Assembly: GCF_009741445.1 (NCBI RefSeq)
Contig: NZ_CP046507.1
Coordinates: 2,356,001-2,420,000, forward strand
Length of the DNA stretch: 64,000 nt
Direction: 5' to 3'
Source: Mycobacterium avium subsp. avium
Lineage (GTDB): Bacteria; Actinomycetota; Actinomycetes; Mycobacteriales; Mycobacteriaceae
Positions 19,413 to 28,463 of this stretch are shown here, piece after piece; position 1 is the first letter of the stretch; every line of letters starts with the position of its first letter. The notes beneath the pieces were generated by a model, which saw only the letters and a list, made by a program, of their open reading frames with translations, was not told where the DNA came from and did not search any database. A program made the translations under genes and the position numbers.

Positions 19413-20954
19413 CTACCCGAAGCGGGCGAGAAACTCTTCGGCCACGGCCACCACCCGCTCGCGGTCGCGCGGCACCAGGCCGATCCGGGTCCGCCGATCG
19501 ACGATGTCGGAGACCTCCAGCGCGCCCTCGTGGGTGATCGCGTATTCGAACTCGGCTCGGGTGACGTCGATTCCGTCGACAACCGGCTCGGACGGCCGCT
19601 CGCAACCGGCGGTCGCGACGACCTTGGCCGCCTCGGCGCCGTACCGCGACACGAGTGACTCCGGCAGTGCGACCTGCGGCGCTCCGGTGATCCCGGGGTT
19701 GGCCGGCGCCCCGATCAGCGGCAGGTTGCGGGTCCGGCATTTCGCGGCGCGCAGCCGCCGCACCCGCACGGCACGATCGAGCACATCCTGTGCCATGTAA
19801 CGGTATTCGGTCAGTTTGCCGCCGATCACGCTGATCACCCCGGACGCGGATTCGACGACGGCGTGTTCGCGGGAGACGTCGGCGGTGCGGCCCTCACCCG
19901 TGTCGATCAGCGGCCGCAGCCCCGCGTAGGCGCCGATCACATCGGTGGCGGCCAGCGCCGTGCCCAGCGCGGTGTTCACCGTGTCGAGCAGGAACGTGAT
20001 CTCCTCGACTGACGGCTCCGGCACGTCCGGGATGGGACCCGGCGCGGCCTCGTCGGTCAGCCCGAGGTAGACCCGGCCCAGCTGTTCGGGCATCGCGAAG
20101 ACGAACCTGTTGAGCTCGCCGGGAATCGGAATCGTCAGCGCCGCAGTCGGATTGCCGAAGGCGGCGGCATCGAAGACCAGATGCGTGCCGCGGCTGGGCC
20201 GCAACCGCAACGAGCCGTCGATCTCGCCCGCCCACACCCCGGCCGCGTTGATCACCGCGCCGGCCGACACGTCGAACGAGCCGCCGCCACGCACGTCGGT
20301 CAACCGCACCGACGTGCCCGTGGCCCGCGACGCCGCGACGTAGGTGAGGATCCGCGCGCCGTGCTGAGCCGCGGTGCGCGCCACCGCGGTGACCAGCCGG
20401 GCGTCGTCGATCAGTTGACCGTCGTAGGCCAGCAATCCCCCGTCCAGGCCGTCGCGGCACACGGTCGGCGCCAGCTGCACGACGCGCTGCGCCGAGACCC
20501 GTTGCGAGCGGGGCAGTGTCGAGGCCGGCGTGCCGGCGAGGAAGCGCAGCGCGTCGCCGGCCAGGAAGCCGCCGCGCACCAGCGCCCGCGTGGCCCGGCT
20601 CATCGACGGCAGCAACGGCACCAGTTGCGGCATCGCGTGCACCAGATGAGGGGCGTTGCGGGTCATCAGGATTCCGCGTTCGAGGGCGCTGCGCCGGGCG
20701 ATGCCGACGTTGCCGCTGGCCAGATAGCGCAGCCCGCCGTGCACGAGTTTGGAGCTCCATCGGCTGGTGCCGAACGCCAGATCGCGCTTTTCCACCAGCG
20801 CCACCCGCAGCCCGCGCGCGGCGGCGTCCAACGCGATCCCGGCCCCGGTGATGCCGCCGCCGATCACCAGCACATCCAGCGGCTCACCCTCGGCGAGCGC
20901 GGCCAAGTCGGCGGTCCGGCGGGCGGCGTTGAGCGCGCTGGGGTCGGGGATCAC
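19413..20954 (-). CDS. glpD1: Glycerol-3-phosphate dehydrogenase GlpD
   Basis: A 513-residue FAD-dependent glycerol-3-phosphate dehydrogenase, oxidising glycerol-3-phosphate to dihydroxyacetone phosphate and feeding electrons to the quinone pool. The FAD motif is VIGGGITGAGIALDAAARG at residues 30-48; the family signatures FGTSRWSSKLVHGGLRYL and VISVIGGKLTEYR are intact. It begins on GTG overlapping the upstream TetR stop by four bases, so the pair is coupled. It matches Rv2249c in position and length. Confidence 0.95.
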   Translation of the reverse strand: MIPDPSALNAARRTADLAALAEGEPLDVLVIGGGITGAGIALDAAARGLRVALVEKRDLAFGTSRWSSKLVHGGLRYLASGNVGIARRSALERGILMTRNAPHLVHAMPQLVPLLPSMSRATRALVRGGFLAGDALRFLAGTPASTLPRSQRVSAQRVVQLAPTVCRDGLDGGLLAYDGQLIDDARLVTAVARTAAQHGARILTYVAASRATGTSVRLTDVRGGGSFDVSAGAVINAAGVWAGEIDGSLRLRPSRGTHLVFDAAAFGNPTAALTIPIPGELNRFVFAMPEQLGRVYLGLTDEAAPGPIPDVPEPSVEEITFLLDTVNTALGTALAATDVIGAYAGLRPLIDTGEGRTADVSREHAVVESASGVISVIGGKLTEYRYMAQDVLDRAVRVRRLRAAKCRTRNLPLIGAPANPGITGAPQVALPESLVSRYGAEAAKVVATAGCERPSEPVVDGIDVTRAEFEYAITHEGALEVSDIVDRRTRIGLVPRDRERVVAVAEEFLARFG

Positions 20955-21532
20955 GACAGGTATCCGTTCAGCGAGTAGGCGAGTTCGGTGGCCAGCGCCT
21001 CGGCGTCGAGCAGCGGTTCGACGATCTGCGCCGACTGGATGGTCGACTGGGCGATCAGCAACACCATGGTGGCCATCTGCACCGGGTCGCCGGGCCGGAC
21101 GCTGCCATTACGCTGGGCCACCCGCAGCCGGGCGGCGAGGGCGTCGATCAACATGTGCTGGCTGGTGCCGAGCCGCTCGGTGATGTAGATCGGCGCCAGC
21201 TCCGAGTGCAGCACGGACATCACCAGCCGGTCCTGGCGCAACAGGTCGGCCGCCGTAACGATCTGTCGCACCAGCGATTCCCGGTCGTCGCCGAGCAACG
21301 GCGCGGCCCGCATCACGTCGGTGACATGCCGGGTCAACAGCGCCGCGACGATCGACCGGGTGTCCGGCCAGCGCCGGTACACCGTCGGCCGGCTGACGCC
21401 GGCCCGCCGGGCGATCTCGGCCAGGGTCACCCGGTCCACGCCGAAGTCGACCACGCAGCTGGCCGCGGCCGCCAGGATGCGCTCGCCGGTGTCCAGCGCG
21501 GCGTCCGGCCTATCGTTACGGATTGACAGCAT
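20951..21532 (-). CDS. TetR-family transcriptional regulator
   Basis: A 193-residue TetR regulator. The N-terminal HTH is TLAEIARRAGVSRPTVYRRWPD at about residues 36-57; the C-terminal part is a helical ligand domain. ATG 21532 is followed directly by glpD1 (four-base overlap) and is divergent from the FAD-oxidase gene only 17 bp away. A palindromic site in the shared promoter suggests autoregulation and control of the divergent gene. It corresponds to Rv2250c. Confidence 0.92.
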   Translation of the reverse strand: MLSIRNDRPDAALDTGERILAAAASCVVDFGVDRVTLAEIARRAGVSRPTVYRRWPDTRSIVAALLTRHVTDVMRAAPLLGDDRESLVRQIVTAADLLRQDRLVMSVLHSELAPIYITERLGTSQHMLIDALAARLRVAQRNGSVRPGDPVQMATMVLLIAQSTIQSAQIVEPLLDAEALATELAYSLNGYLS

Positions 21533-21548
21533 CTGTAATACTGTAACG
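21514..21548. promoter_or_regulatory. Divergent TetR-type operator/promoter
   Basis: CGTTAC (21514-21519) and GTAACG (21543-21548) are inverted arms bracketing the TetR start codon; a direct pair CTGTAA-TA-CTGTAA also lies at 21533-21546. The space between the divergent start codons is only 17 bp, so at least one transcript must be leaderless or very short-leadered, and a repressor here would block both genes. Confidence 0.5.
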
Positions 21549-21549
21549 C

Positions 21550-23160
21550 ATGACGCATCCGGAGCGGCTGCTGCCGCCGATGAAATGGAACGCCTGGGGG
21601 GATCCCGCCGCGGCCAAACCGCTCTCCGAGGGCATCCGGTCATTGCTGCAGCAGGCCGTGGGGATCGAGGGGTCCCGCGCGGCCGAGCCGCGACCCGAGC
21701 AGGTGCGGTTGCGTCCGTCCACGCTATCGCCGGCGGACCGGGAGGCGCTGGCCGCCATCGTCGGCCCCGAGTACTGCCGCACCGCCGATTCCGATCGGTT
21801 GCTGCACGCGGGCGGCAAGTCCACCATCGACCTGCTCAGCCGCAACGGCCCGGGCCCGCAGGATGCGCCCGACGCCGTGTTGCTGCCCGGCGACGACGAG
21901 TCCGTCGCCGCGATTCTGCGCTATTGCTCCCAGCATCGGATCGCGGTCGTACCGTTCGGCGGGGGCACCAGCGTGGTCGGCGGGCTCACCCCCGAGCGCG
22001 CCGGGTTCGGCGCCGCCGTCGCGGTGGATCTGCGCCGTTTCGATCAGCTGATCTCGTTGGACCCGGTGTCCGGCCTGGCGGTTCTCGGGGCCGGGGTCAC
22101 CGGTCCGGATGCTGAGAAACTGCTTGGTGCACATGGCTTTTCGCTTGGCCATTTTCCGCAGAGCTTCGAATACGCCACCATCGGTGGCTTCGCCGCAACC
22201 CGGTCCTCCGGGCAGGACTCGGCGGGCTACGGCCGGTTCAACGACATGGTGCGCGGGCTGCGGGTGATCACCCCGGTGGGCACCATGGACCTGGGGCGCG
22301 GACCGGAGTCGGCCGCCGGCCCGGACCTGCGTCAGCTGCTGATCGGCTCGGAGGGCACCCTGGGCGTCATCACCCGGGTGCGGCTGCGGGTGCACCGCAT
22401 TCCGCAGGCCGTTCGCTACGAGGCATGGTCGTTCCCCGACTTCGAAACCGGAGCGGCCGCCCTGCGCGCGGTCACCCAGAATGGCACCGGCCCCACCGTG
22501 ATTCGCCTCTCCGACGAGGCCGAGACGGGGGTCAACCTGGCCACCACGGAGGCGATCGGCGAGTCCCGGATCACCGGCGGCTGCCTGTGCATCACCATGT
22601 TCGAGGGCACCGAACAACACGTCGACAGCCGGCACGCCGAAACCCGCGCGCTGCTGGCGGCCCAGGGCGGAACGTCGCTGGGGGACGGCCCGGCCCGGGC
22701 CTGGGAGCGCGGCCGGTTCGGTGCGCCCTACCTGCGCGACTCACTGCTGGCGGCCGGGGCGCTGTGCGAAACACTGGAGACGGCCACCGACTGGTCCAAC
22801 ATCTCGGCGCTGAAAGCCGCTGTCACACAAGCACTCACCACCGCGCTGGCGCAGACCGGCACCCCGGCGCTGGTGATGTGCCACATTTCGCACGTCTACC
22901 CCACGGGCGCGTCGTTGTACTTCACCGTGGTCGCCGGGCAACGCGGCGATCCGATCGAGCAGTGGAAAACCGCCAAGAAGGCCGCCTCGGATGCGATCAT
23001 GGCCACCGGCGGGACCATCACCCACCACCACGCCGTCGGCACCGACCACCGGCCGTGGATGCCCGAGGAGATCGGCGAGTTGGGAGTGCAGGTGCTACGC
23101 GCGGTCAAGGACACCCTGGACCCGGCCGGAATCCTCAACCCCGGCAAGCTGATTCCGTGA
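21550..23160 (+). CDS. FAD-binding oxidase, alkyldihydroxyacetonephosphate synthase-like
   Basis: A 536-residue VAO-fold flavoprotein. The FAD-binding half includes VVPFGGGTSVVGGL near residue 138, GHFPQSFEYATIGGFAATRSSGQ near 198 and GSEGTLGVITRVRLRV near 260; the C-terminus has HHHAVGTDHRPW and DPAGILNPGKL. These features match alkylglycerone-phosphate synthase-like oxidases; it matches Rv2251. It overlaps the lipid-kinase gene by three bases, so the two probably act on related glycerolipids. The true substrate is not known. Confidence 0.88.
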   Translation: MTHPERLLPPMKWNAWGDPAAAKPLSEGIRSLLQQAVGIEGSRAAEPRPEQVRLRPSTLSPADREALAAIVGPEYCRTADSDRLLHAGGKSTIDLLSRNGPGPQDAPDAVLLPGDDESVAAILRYCSQHRIAVVPFGGGTSVVGGLTPERAGFGAAVAVDLRRFDQLISLDPVSGLAVLGAGVTGPDAEKLLGAHGFSLGHFPQSFEYATIGGFAATRSSGQDSAGYGRFNDMVRGLRVITPVGTMDLGRGPESAAGPDLRQLLIGSEGTLGVITRVRLRVHRIPQAVRYEAWSFPDFETGAAALRAVTQNGTGPTVIRLSDEAETGVNLATTEAIGESRITGGCLCITMFEGTEQHVDSRHAETRALLAAQGGTSLGDGPARAWERGRFGAPYLRDSLLAAGALCETLETATDWSNISALKAAVTQALTTALAQTGTPALVMCHISHVYPTGASLYFTVVAGQRGDPIEQWKTAKKAASDAIMATGGTITHHHAVGTDHRPWMPEEIGELGVQVLRAVKDTLDPAGILNPGKLIP

Positions 23161-24089
23161 CGTCCCCGGCTGCACGGCTGCGCCGGTACGAGATCGGCAA
23201 GGTGATCGCGCTGACCAACCCGGCCTCCGGGCACGGCGCCGCGGTGGCCGCCGCGCAGCGGGCGATCGCCCGGCTGCACCGGCGCGGAGTGGAGGTCGTC
23301 GAAATCATCGGCGACGACGCGCAAGACGCCCGGCACCTGGTCGGTGCGGCACTGGACAAGGGTGCCGACGCGGTCATGGTGACCGGGGGCGACGGGGTGT
23401 TCTCCAACGCGCTACAAGTGTTGGCGGGCACCGACATTCCCGCCGGCATCGTCCCGGCGGGCACCGGCAACGACCACGCCCGTGAATTCGGGATCCCCAC
23501 CAAGGATCCCGAGGCCGCCGCCGACATCATCGTCGACGGCTGGGCCGAAACCGTTGACCTGGGCCGGATTCGGGCCGACAACGGATTCGACAAATGGTTC
23601 GGCACCGTGGCGGCCACCGGCTTCGACTCGCTGGTCACCGATCGCGCCAACCGGATGCGCTGGCCGCACGGCCGGCTGCGCTATTACGTGGCCATGCTCG
23701 CCGAGCTGTCCCAGTTGCGGCTCTTACCTTTTCGCCTGGTGCTCGACGGCGCCCGCGAGATCGACGCCGACATCACGCTGGCCGCCTTCGGCAACACCCG
23801 CAGCTACGGGGGCGGAATGCGGATCTGCCCGGCCGCCGACCACGCCGACGGCCTGCTCGACATCACCATGGTGCACGAGGCATCGCGCGCCAAGCTGGTC
23901 CGCCTGTTCCCGACCGTGATGAAGGGCACGCACGTCGAACTCGAGCAGGTGAGCACGGCGCGGGCCAAATCCATCCACGTCGAGTGTCCGGGGATCAACG
24001 TCTACGCCGACGGCGACTTCGCCTGCCCGCTGCCGGCGGAGATCTCCGCCGTTCCGGGCGCGCTGCGGATCCTGCGGGCCGGTCCCTAA
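23157..24089 (+). CDS. dagK: Diacylglycerol kinase-family lipid kinase
   Basis: A 310-residue lipid kinase of the DAGK catalytic family: nucleotide loop VTGGDGVFSNALQ near residue 77, IVPAGTGNDHAREFG near 99, and the C-terminal DGDFACPLPAEI segment. It phosphorylates diacylglycerol or a related lipid at the inner membrane; the M. tuberculosis orthologue Rv2252 has been linked to phosphatidylinositol mannoside synthesis. The GTG start overlaps the FAD-oxidase stop (GTGA). Its end overlaps the convergent DUF3145 gene by four bases. Confidence 0.92.
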   Translation: MTSPAARLRRYEIGKVIALTNPASGHGAAVAAAQRAIARLHRRGVEVVEIIGDDAQDARHLVGAALDKGADAVMVTGGDGVFSNALQVLAGTDIPAGIVPAGTGNDHAREFGIPTKDPEAAADIIVDGWAETVDLGRIRADNGFDKWFGTVAATGFDSLVTDRANRMRWPHGRLRYYVAMLAELSQLRLLPFRLVLDGAREIDADITLAAFGNTRSYGGGMRICPAADHADGLLDITMVHEASRAKLVRLFPTVMKGTHVELEQVSTARAKSIHVECPGINVYADGDFACPLPAEISAVPGALRILRAGP

Positions 24090-24598
24090 CCCACGCCCCG
24101 GCTCAGCCAGGTCACCTCGCCGGCGTCGCCGCCGTCGCGGAATGCCTCGAGCGCCTCGTCCCAGGCCGTCCCCAGCACGGAATCCAGCTCGGCGGCCAGC
24201 GTGTCGGCGCCCTGGGCCATCATCGCGCGCAGCCGCATCTCCCCGACCATGATGTCGCCGTTGGCGCTCATCGCCCCGCTCCACAGACCCAGTTGCGGGG
24301 TGTGGCTGAAGCGGTGGCCGTCGACTCCGGGGCTGGGGTCCTCGGTGACCTCGAACCGCAGCACGGACCAGGAGCGCAACGCGTTGGCCAGCTTGGCGCC
24401 GGTGCCCACCGGACCGACCCAGTTGGTGACCGCGCGCAGCTGTCCGGGCATCGCCGGCTGGGGCGTCCAGGTCAGGTTGGCCTTGGCCCCCAGGGTCGAC
24501 GACAACGCCCACTCGACATGCGGGCACACCGCCGCCGGCGAGGCGTGCACGTACACCACGCCAGTCGTCACGTCGGCGAATTGGTTCGACGCTCGCAT
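24086..24598 (-). CDS. DUF3145 family protein
   Basis: A 170-residue protein without a signal peptide. The segments VYVHASPAAVCPHVEWAL, the LRAVTNWVGPVGTGAKLANAL block and a C-terminal TAWDEALEAFRDGGDAGEVTWL are characteristic of the actinobacterial DUF3145 family, whose function is unknown. ATG 24598 has GAAGGAG seven bases upstream. It matches the place of Rv2256c. About 150 bp of promoter DNA separate it from the hydrolase gene upstream on the same strand. Confidence 0.85.
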   Translation of the reverse strand: MRASNQFADVTTGVVYVHASPAAVCPHVEWALSSTLGAKANLTWTPQPAMPGQLRAVTNWVGPVGTGAKLANALRSWSVLRFEVTEDPSPGVDGHRFSHTPQLGLWSGAMSANGDIMVGEMRLRAMMAQGADTLAAELDSVLGTAWDEALEAFRDGGDAGEVTWLSRGVG

Positions 24599-24749
24599 TT
24601 CCTGCTCCTTCGGTTCCACGAGGGACGTCTTCCCCAACGACCTGTGGACCCGGCAAGCAGGGCAGCTTGCGCAAATCTTCGATTTTTTCTGTGTCGCGCG
24701 TGTCTATTGTGCCCTGTGATACCCATGTTGCGCTAGTGTGCGATCCGAT

Positions 24750-25568
24750 TTAGCTGTATTCGGATATCACGGCGTCCGAAATCGCCGGCCACCGGTCCAG
24801 CGCCCACTCCCCGAAATCGCGGTCGGTGAGCACCACCAGCGCCCGCTCGATGTCGGGGTCGGCCCAGATGAAGCCGCCCGCCTGGCCGAAATGACCGTAC
24901 GTTCGCGCCGAGTTGGCCGCGCCGGTCCAGTGCGGCGCCTTGCCGTCGCGCAGCTCGAAACCGAGCCCCCAATCGTTGGGCCGCTGCACCCCGTAGCCGG
25001 GCAGCACGCCGTCCAGCCCGGGGAACTGCACCGTCGTCGCCTCGGCGTGCAACCGCGCGGAGACCGTCGTCGGCCGCAGCAGGTCGCCGGCGAATGCCGC
25101 CAGGTCCGCCACGGTCGACGTCGCCCCGAATCCGGCCGCCACCGCGCCCCCGTCCAGCCGGGTGGCGGTCATGCCCAGGGGTTGGCACACCGCCTCGTGC
25201 AGGTAGCGGGCGAATTCGATGCCGGTCTCTTCTTCCAGGGTTTCGCCCAGCACGGTGAAGCCCTGGTTGGAGTAGATGCGGCGGGTGCCGGGCGGGGCCA
25301 GCACCTGATCGGAGTGCATCGAGAGCCCCGAGGTGTGCGCCAGCAGGTGGCGGATGGTGGCGCCGGGCGGACCGGCGGCCGCGTCCAGCTCGACGGCGCC
25401 CTCTTCGACGGCGACGTGCACGGCGCGCGCCGCCAGCGGCTTGGTCACCGAGGCCAGCGCGAACACCCGCTCGGCGTCGCCGTGGCCGGCCAGCACGCCG
25501 GTGGGTCCGATCACCGCGGCGGCGACGGCCCCGACGGGCCATTCGTCCAGAGCGTCGAGCGCCGCCAT
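24750..25568 (-). CDS. Beta-lactamase-fold serine hydrolase (class C / CubicO type)
   Basis: A 272-residue hydrolase with the penicillin-binding triad: SxxK in LASVTKP near residue 44, YxN in RRIYSNQG near 101, and HFGQAGG near 242. Size and motifs fit the esterase/peptidase-like serine hydrolases of this fold; no signal peptide is seen, so it is probably cytoplasmic. It starts on the ATG that overlaps the stop of the methyltransferase gene (TGATG), so it is the second gene of a two-gene unit. It corresponds to Rv2257c (272 residues). Confidence 0.88.
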   Translation of the reverse strand: MAALDALDEWPVGAVAAAVIGPTGVLAGHGDAERVFALASVTKPLAARAVHVAVEEGAVELDAAAGPPGATIRHLLAHTSGLSMHSDQVLAPPGTRRIYSNQGFTVLGETLEEETGIEFARYLHEAVCQPLGMTATRLDGGAVAAGFGATSTVADLAAFAGDLLRPTTVSARLHAEATTVQFPGLDGVLPGYGVQRPNDWGLGFELRDGKAPHWTGAANSARTYGHFGQAGGFIWADPDIERALVVLTDRDFGEWALDRWPAISDAVISEYS

Positions 25569-26629
25569 CAGCTCTTGCGGGCGATGTAGTAGTTGTTGAT
25601 CGGGTCGGACTCGATCTCGGCCACCCGCACGTCGGCGAAGCCGGCCTCGCCCAGCATCGCGACGGCCAGCTGTGTGCCCCACGCGGTGCCCAGCCCGGCG
25701 CCGTCGGCGGCCAGCGACACCGTCATGCAGTGCATCAGCGAGGTGGTGTACAGATAGGTGCTCATCGGGACGCCGACGTTGTCCTCGAGCCGGCTCGACG
25801 CCTTGATGTCGGCCATCAGCAGCACGCCGCCGGGCCGCAGCGCGCGGTGGATGTTGGCCAGCACCCGGGCGGGCTGCGCCTGGTCGTGGATGGCGTCGAA
25901 CACCGTGATGAGGTCGTAGGCGTCGGCCCTGTCGAGATCGGCGAGATTGTGACTTTCGAAGGACGCGTTCGCCAGGCCGCGTTCGGCGGCTTCGGCGATC
26001 CCGGCGGCGATGGCGTGCTCGGAGAAGTCGATGCCGGTGAATCGGCTGGCCGGAAACGCTTGTGCCATCACGTTGATCGCGTGCCCGCTGCCGCAGCCGA
26101 AATCGGCGACGTCGGCTCCGCGGCGCAGCCACGGCACCAGCCCGTCGACCAACGGCAGCACCACGTCGACCAGCGCGGTGTCGAACACCACGCCGCTCTG
26201 CTCGGCCATCAACGCGTGGAAGCGCGGGAACTCGGTGTAGGGCAGGCCGCCGCCGGTGCGGAAGCAGCCGATGATCTTCTGCTCGACCTCGGCCAGCAGC
26301 GGGAGGAACAGGGCGACTAGGGCCAGGTTGTCCGGCCCGGCCGCGCGGGTCAGCACCTTGGCGCGGTGCGCGGGCAGCGAGTACTCGGCGGTGGCGGGGT
26401 GGTAGTCGACGACGCGTCCGGTGGTCATGCCGGCCAGCCACTCCCGGACGTAGCGTTCGTTGAGCCCGGCGGCCTCGGCGATCCGATCGCTGGTGGCCGG
26501 CGGGAGTCCGGCCATCGTGTCCAGCAGAGCGGTCTGATGTCCGATGCTCAGCAGCAGCGCCAGGCTGGCGCCGTCGATGGCCGCGGTGATCCGGTCGGTG
26601 AATTCGTCGGTCGTCTCCAAAGCCGTCAC
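25568..26629 (-). CDS. SAM-dependent methyltransferase with N-terminal winged helix
   Basis: A 353-residue protein, equal in length to Rv2258c. The first 90 residues look like a dimerisation/winged-helix domain ([21 protein letters not shown]); the rest is a class I methyltransferase with motif [17 protein letters not shown] near residue 175 and [14 protein letters not shown] near 245. The substrate is unknown. It is cotranscribed with the serine hydrolase and divergent from mscR. Confidence 0.88.
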   Translation of the reverse strand: MTALETTDEFTDRITAAIDGASLALLLSIGHQTALLDTMAGLPPATSDRIAEAAGLNERYVREWLAGMTTGRVVDYHPATAEYSLPAHRAKVLTRAAGPDNLALVALFLPLLAEVEQKIIGCFRTGGGLPYTEFPRFHALMAEQSGVVFDTALVDVVLPLVDGLVPWLRRGADVADFGCGSGHAINVMAQAFPASRFTGIDFSEHAIAAGIAEAAERGLANASFESHNLADLDRADAYDLITVFDAIHDQAQPARVLANIHRALRPGGVLLMADIKASSRLEDNVGVPMSTYLYTTSLMHCMTVSLAADGAGLGTAWGTQLAVAMLGEAGFADVRVAEIESDPINNYYIARKS

Positions 26630-26707
26630 GCCCTGGGACGCTACACCGGGTCGATGGGTGGACGGCCCGCCGCGAGATGTATGGCGGACGACAGTAGGTT
26701 GGAGCCC

Positions 26708-27793
26708 ATGAGTCAGACAGTGCGCGGCGTGATTTCACGCAAGAAGGGCGAACCCGTTGAGTTGGTCGACATCGTCGTTCCCGATCCCGGGCCCGGTGAG
26801 GCGCTGGTCGACGTCATCGCCTGCGGGGTGTGCCACACCGACCTGACCTACCGCGAGGGCGGCATCAACGACGAGTACCCGTTTCTGCTCGGCCACGAGG
26901 CCGCCGGCCGGGTCGAGGCCGTCGGCCCCGACGTGACCGCGGTGCAGCCGGGCGGCTTCGTGGTGCTGAACTGGCGCGCGGTGTGCGGGCAGTGCCGGGC
27001 CTGCAAGCGCGGCCGCCCGCACCTGTGCTTCGACACCTTCAACGCCACCCAGAAGATGACGCTGACCGACGGCACCGAGCTGACACCGGCGCTGGGCATC
27101 GGGGCGTTCGCCGACAAGACACTGGTGGCCGCCGGCCAGTGCACCAAGGTCGACCCCGCCGCCGACCCCGCCGTCGCCGGGCTGCTGGGCTGCGGGGTGA
27201 TGGCCGGGCTGGGCGCGGCGATCAACACCGGTGCCGTCACCCGCGATGACACCGTCGCGGTGATCGGCTGCGGCGGCGTGGGCGATGCCGCGATCGCGGG
27301 CGCGGCGCTGGTAGGCGCCCGGCGCATCATCGCCGTCGACACCGACGACACCAAACTGGACTGGGCCCGCGGCTTCGGCGCCACCCACACCGTCAACGCC
27401 CGCCAGGCCGACGTGGTGGCCGCGATTCAGGACCTCACCGACGGGTTCGGCGCCAACGTGGTGATCGACGCGGTGGGCCGCCCGGAAACCTGGAAGCAGG
27501 CCTTCTACGCCCGCGACCTGGCGGGAACCGTTGTGCTGGTGGGTGTTCCGACTCCCGACATGACGCTGGAGATGCCGCTGGTGGACTTCTTCAGCCACGG
27601 CGGGTCGTTGAAGTCGTCGTGGTACGGCGACTGCCTGCCCGAACGCGACTTCCCCACGCTGATCGAGCTGTACCTGCAGGGCCGGCTTCCCCTCGAAAAG
27701 TTCGTCTCCGAGCGCATCGGGCTCGGCGACGTCGAAGCCGCCTTCCACAACATGCACGACGGCAAGGTGCTGCGCTCGGTGGTGATGCTGTGA
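26708..27793 (+). CDS. mscR: S-nitrosomycothiol reductase / mycothiol-dependent formaldehyde dehydrogenase MscR
   Basis: A 361-residue zinc alcohol dehydrogenase, same length as M. tuberculosis MscR. Catalytic zinc ligands are in GVCHTDL and LGHEAAG; the structural zinc site is [15 protein letters not shown]; the NAD motif is [15 protein letters not shown]. It reduces S-nitrosomycothiol and oxidises S-hydroxymethyl-mycothiol, protecting against nitric oxide and formaldehyde. Its TGA overlaps the next gene's ATG by one base. Confidence 0.95.
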   Translation: MSQTVRGVISRKKGEPVELVDIVVPDPGPGEALVDVIACGVCHTDLTYREGGINDEYPFLLGHEAAGRVEAVGPDVTAVQPGGFVVLNWRAVCGQCRACKRGRPHLCFDTFNATQKMTLTDGTELTPALGIGAFADKTLVAAGQCTKVDPAADPAVAGLLGCGVMAGLGAAINTGAVTRDDTVAVIGCGGVGDAAIAGAALVGARRIIAVDTDDTKLDWARGFGATHTVNARQADVVAAIQDLTDGFGANVVIDAVGRPETWKQAFYARDLAGTVVLVGVPTPDMTLEMPLVDFFSHGGSLKSSWYGDCLPERDFPTLIELYLQGRLPLEKFVSERIGLGDVEAAFHNMHDGKVLRSVVML

Positions 27794-28416
27794 TGGCCGG
27801 CATCGACAAGATCGTCACCCACGGCACCTTCGAACTCGACGGCGGCAGTTGGGAAGTCGACAACAACATCTGGATCGTCGGCGACGACTCCGACGTGGTG
27901 GTGTTCGACGCCGCGCACACCGCCGAGCCGATCGTGGCGGCCGTCGGCAACCGCAACGTGGTGGCGGTGGTGTGCACGCACGGCCACAACGACCACGTCA
28001 CGGTGGCTCCCGAGCTGGGCGCCGCGCTGGACGCCCCGGTGCTGCTGCACCCGGGCGACGACGTGCTGTGGCGAATGACCCACCCGGACAAGGACTTCCG
28101 CACCATCGCCGACGGCGACACCATCGATGTGGCCGGCACCGAGCTGCTGGCGCTGCACACGCCCGGCCACTCCCCCGGCTCGGTGTGCTGGTACGCGCCG
28201 GAACTCGGCGTGGTGTTCAGCGGCGACACGCTGTTCTCCGGCGGTCCCGGCGCGACGGGACGCTCCTATTCGGACTTCCCGACCATCCTGCAGTCGATCT
28301 CCGGCCGACTCGGCACGCTGCCCGGCGAAACCGTCGTGCACACCGGCCACGGCGACAGCACCACCATCGGCGACGAGATCGTGCACTACGAGGAGTGGGT
28401 GGCGCGCGGCCACTGA
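27793..28416 (+). CDS. Metallo-beta-lactamase-fold hydrolase, glyoxalase II-like
   Basis: A 207-residue metallo-hydrolase with the metal motif THGHNDHV, further ligands in LHTPGHSPGSVCWY and FSGDTLFSGG, and a terminal HTGHGDSTTIGDE. The glyoxalase-II-like layout and strict coupling to mscR (TGATG) suggest it hydrolyses the S-formyl-mycothiol or a similar thioester produced by MscR; this is inference from context. It corresponds to Rv2260. Confidence 0.9.
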   Translation: MAGIDKIVTHGTFELDGGSWEVDNNIWIVGDDSDVVVFDAAHTAEPIVAAVGNRNVVAVVCTHGHNDHVTVAPELGAALDAPVLLHPGDDVLWRMTHPDKDFRTIADGDTIDVAGTELLALHTPGHSPGSVCWYAPELGVVFSGDTLFSGGPGATGRSYSDFPTILQSISGRLGTLPGETVVHTGHGDSTTIGDEIVHYEEWVARGH

Positions 28417-28463
28417 TCCCGGCAAGCCGAACTGACCGGCAACTCAACCACTATCGTTGATCC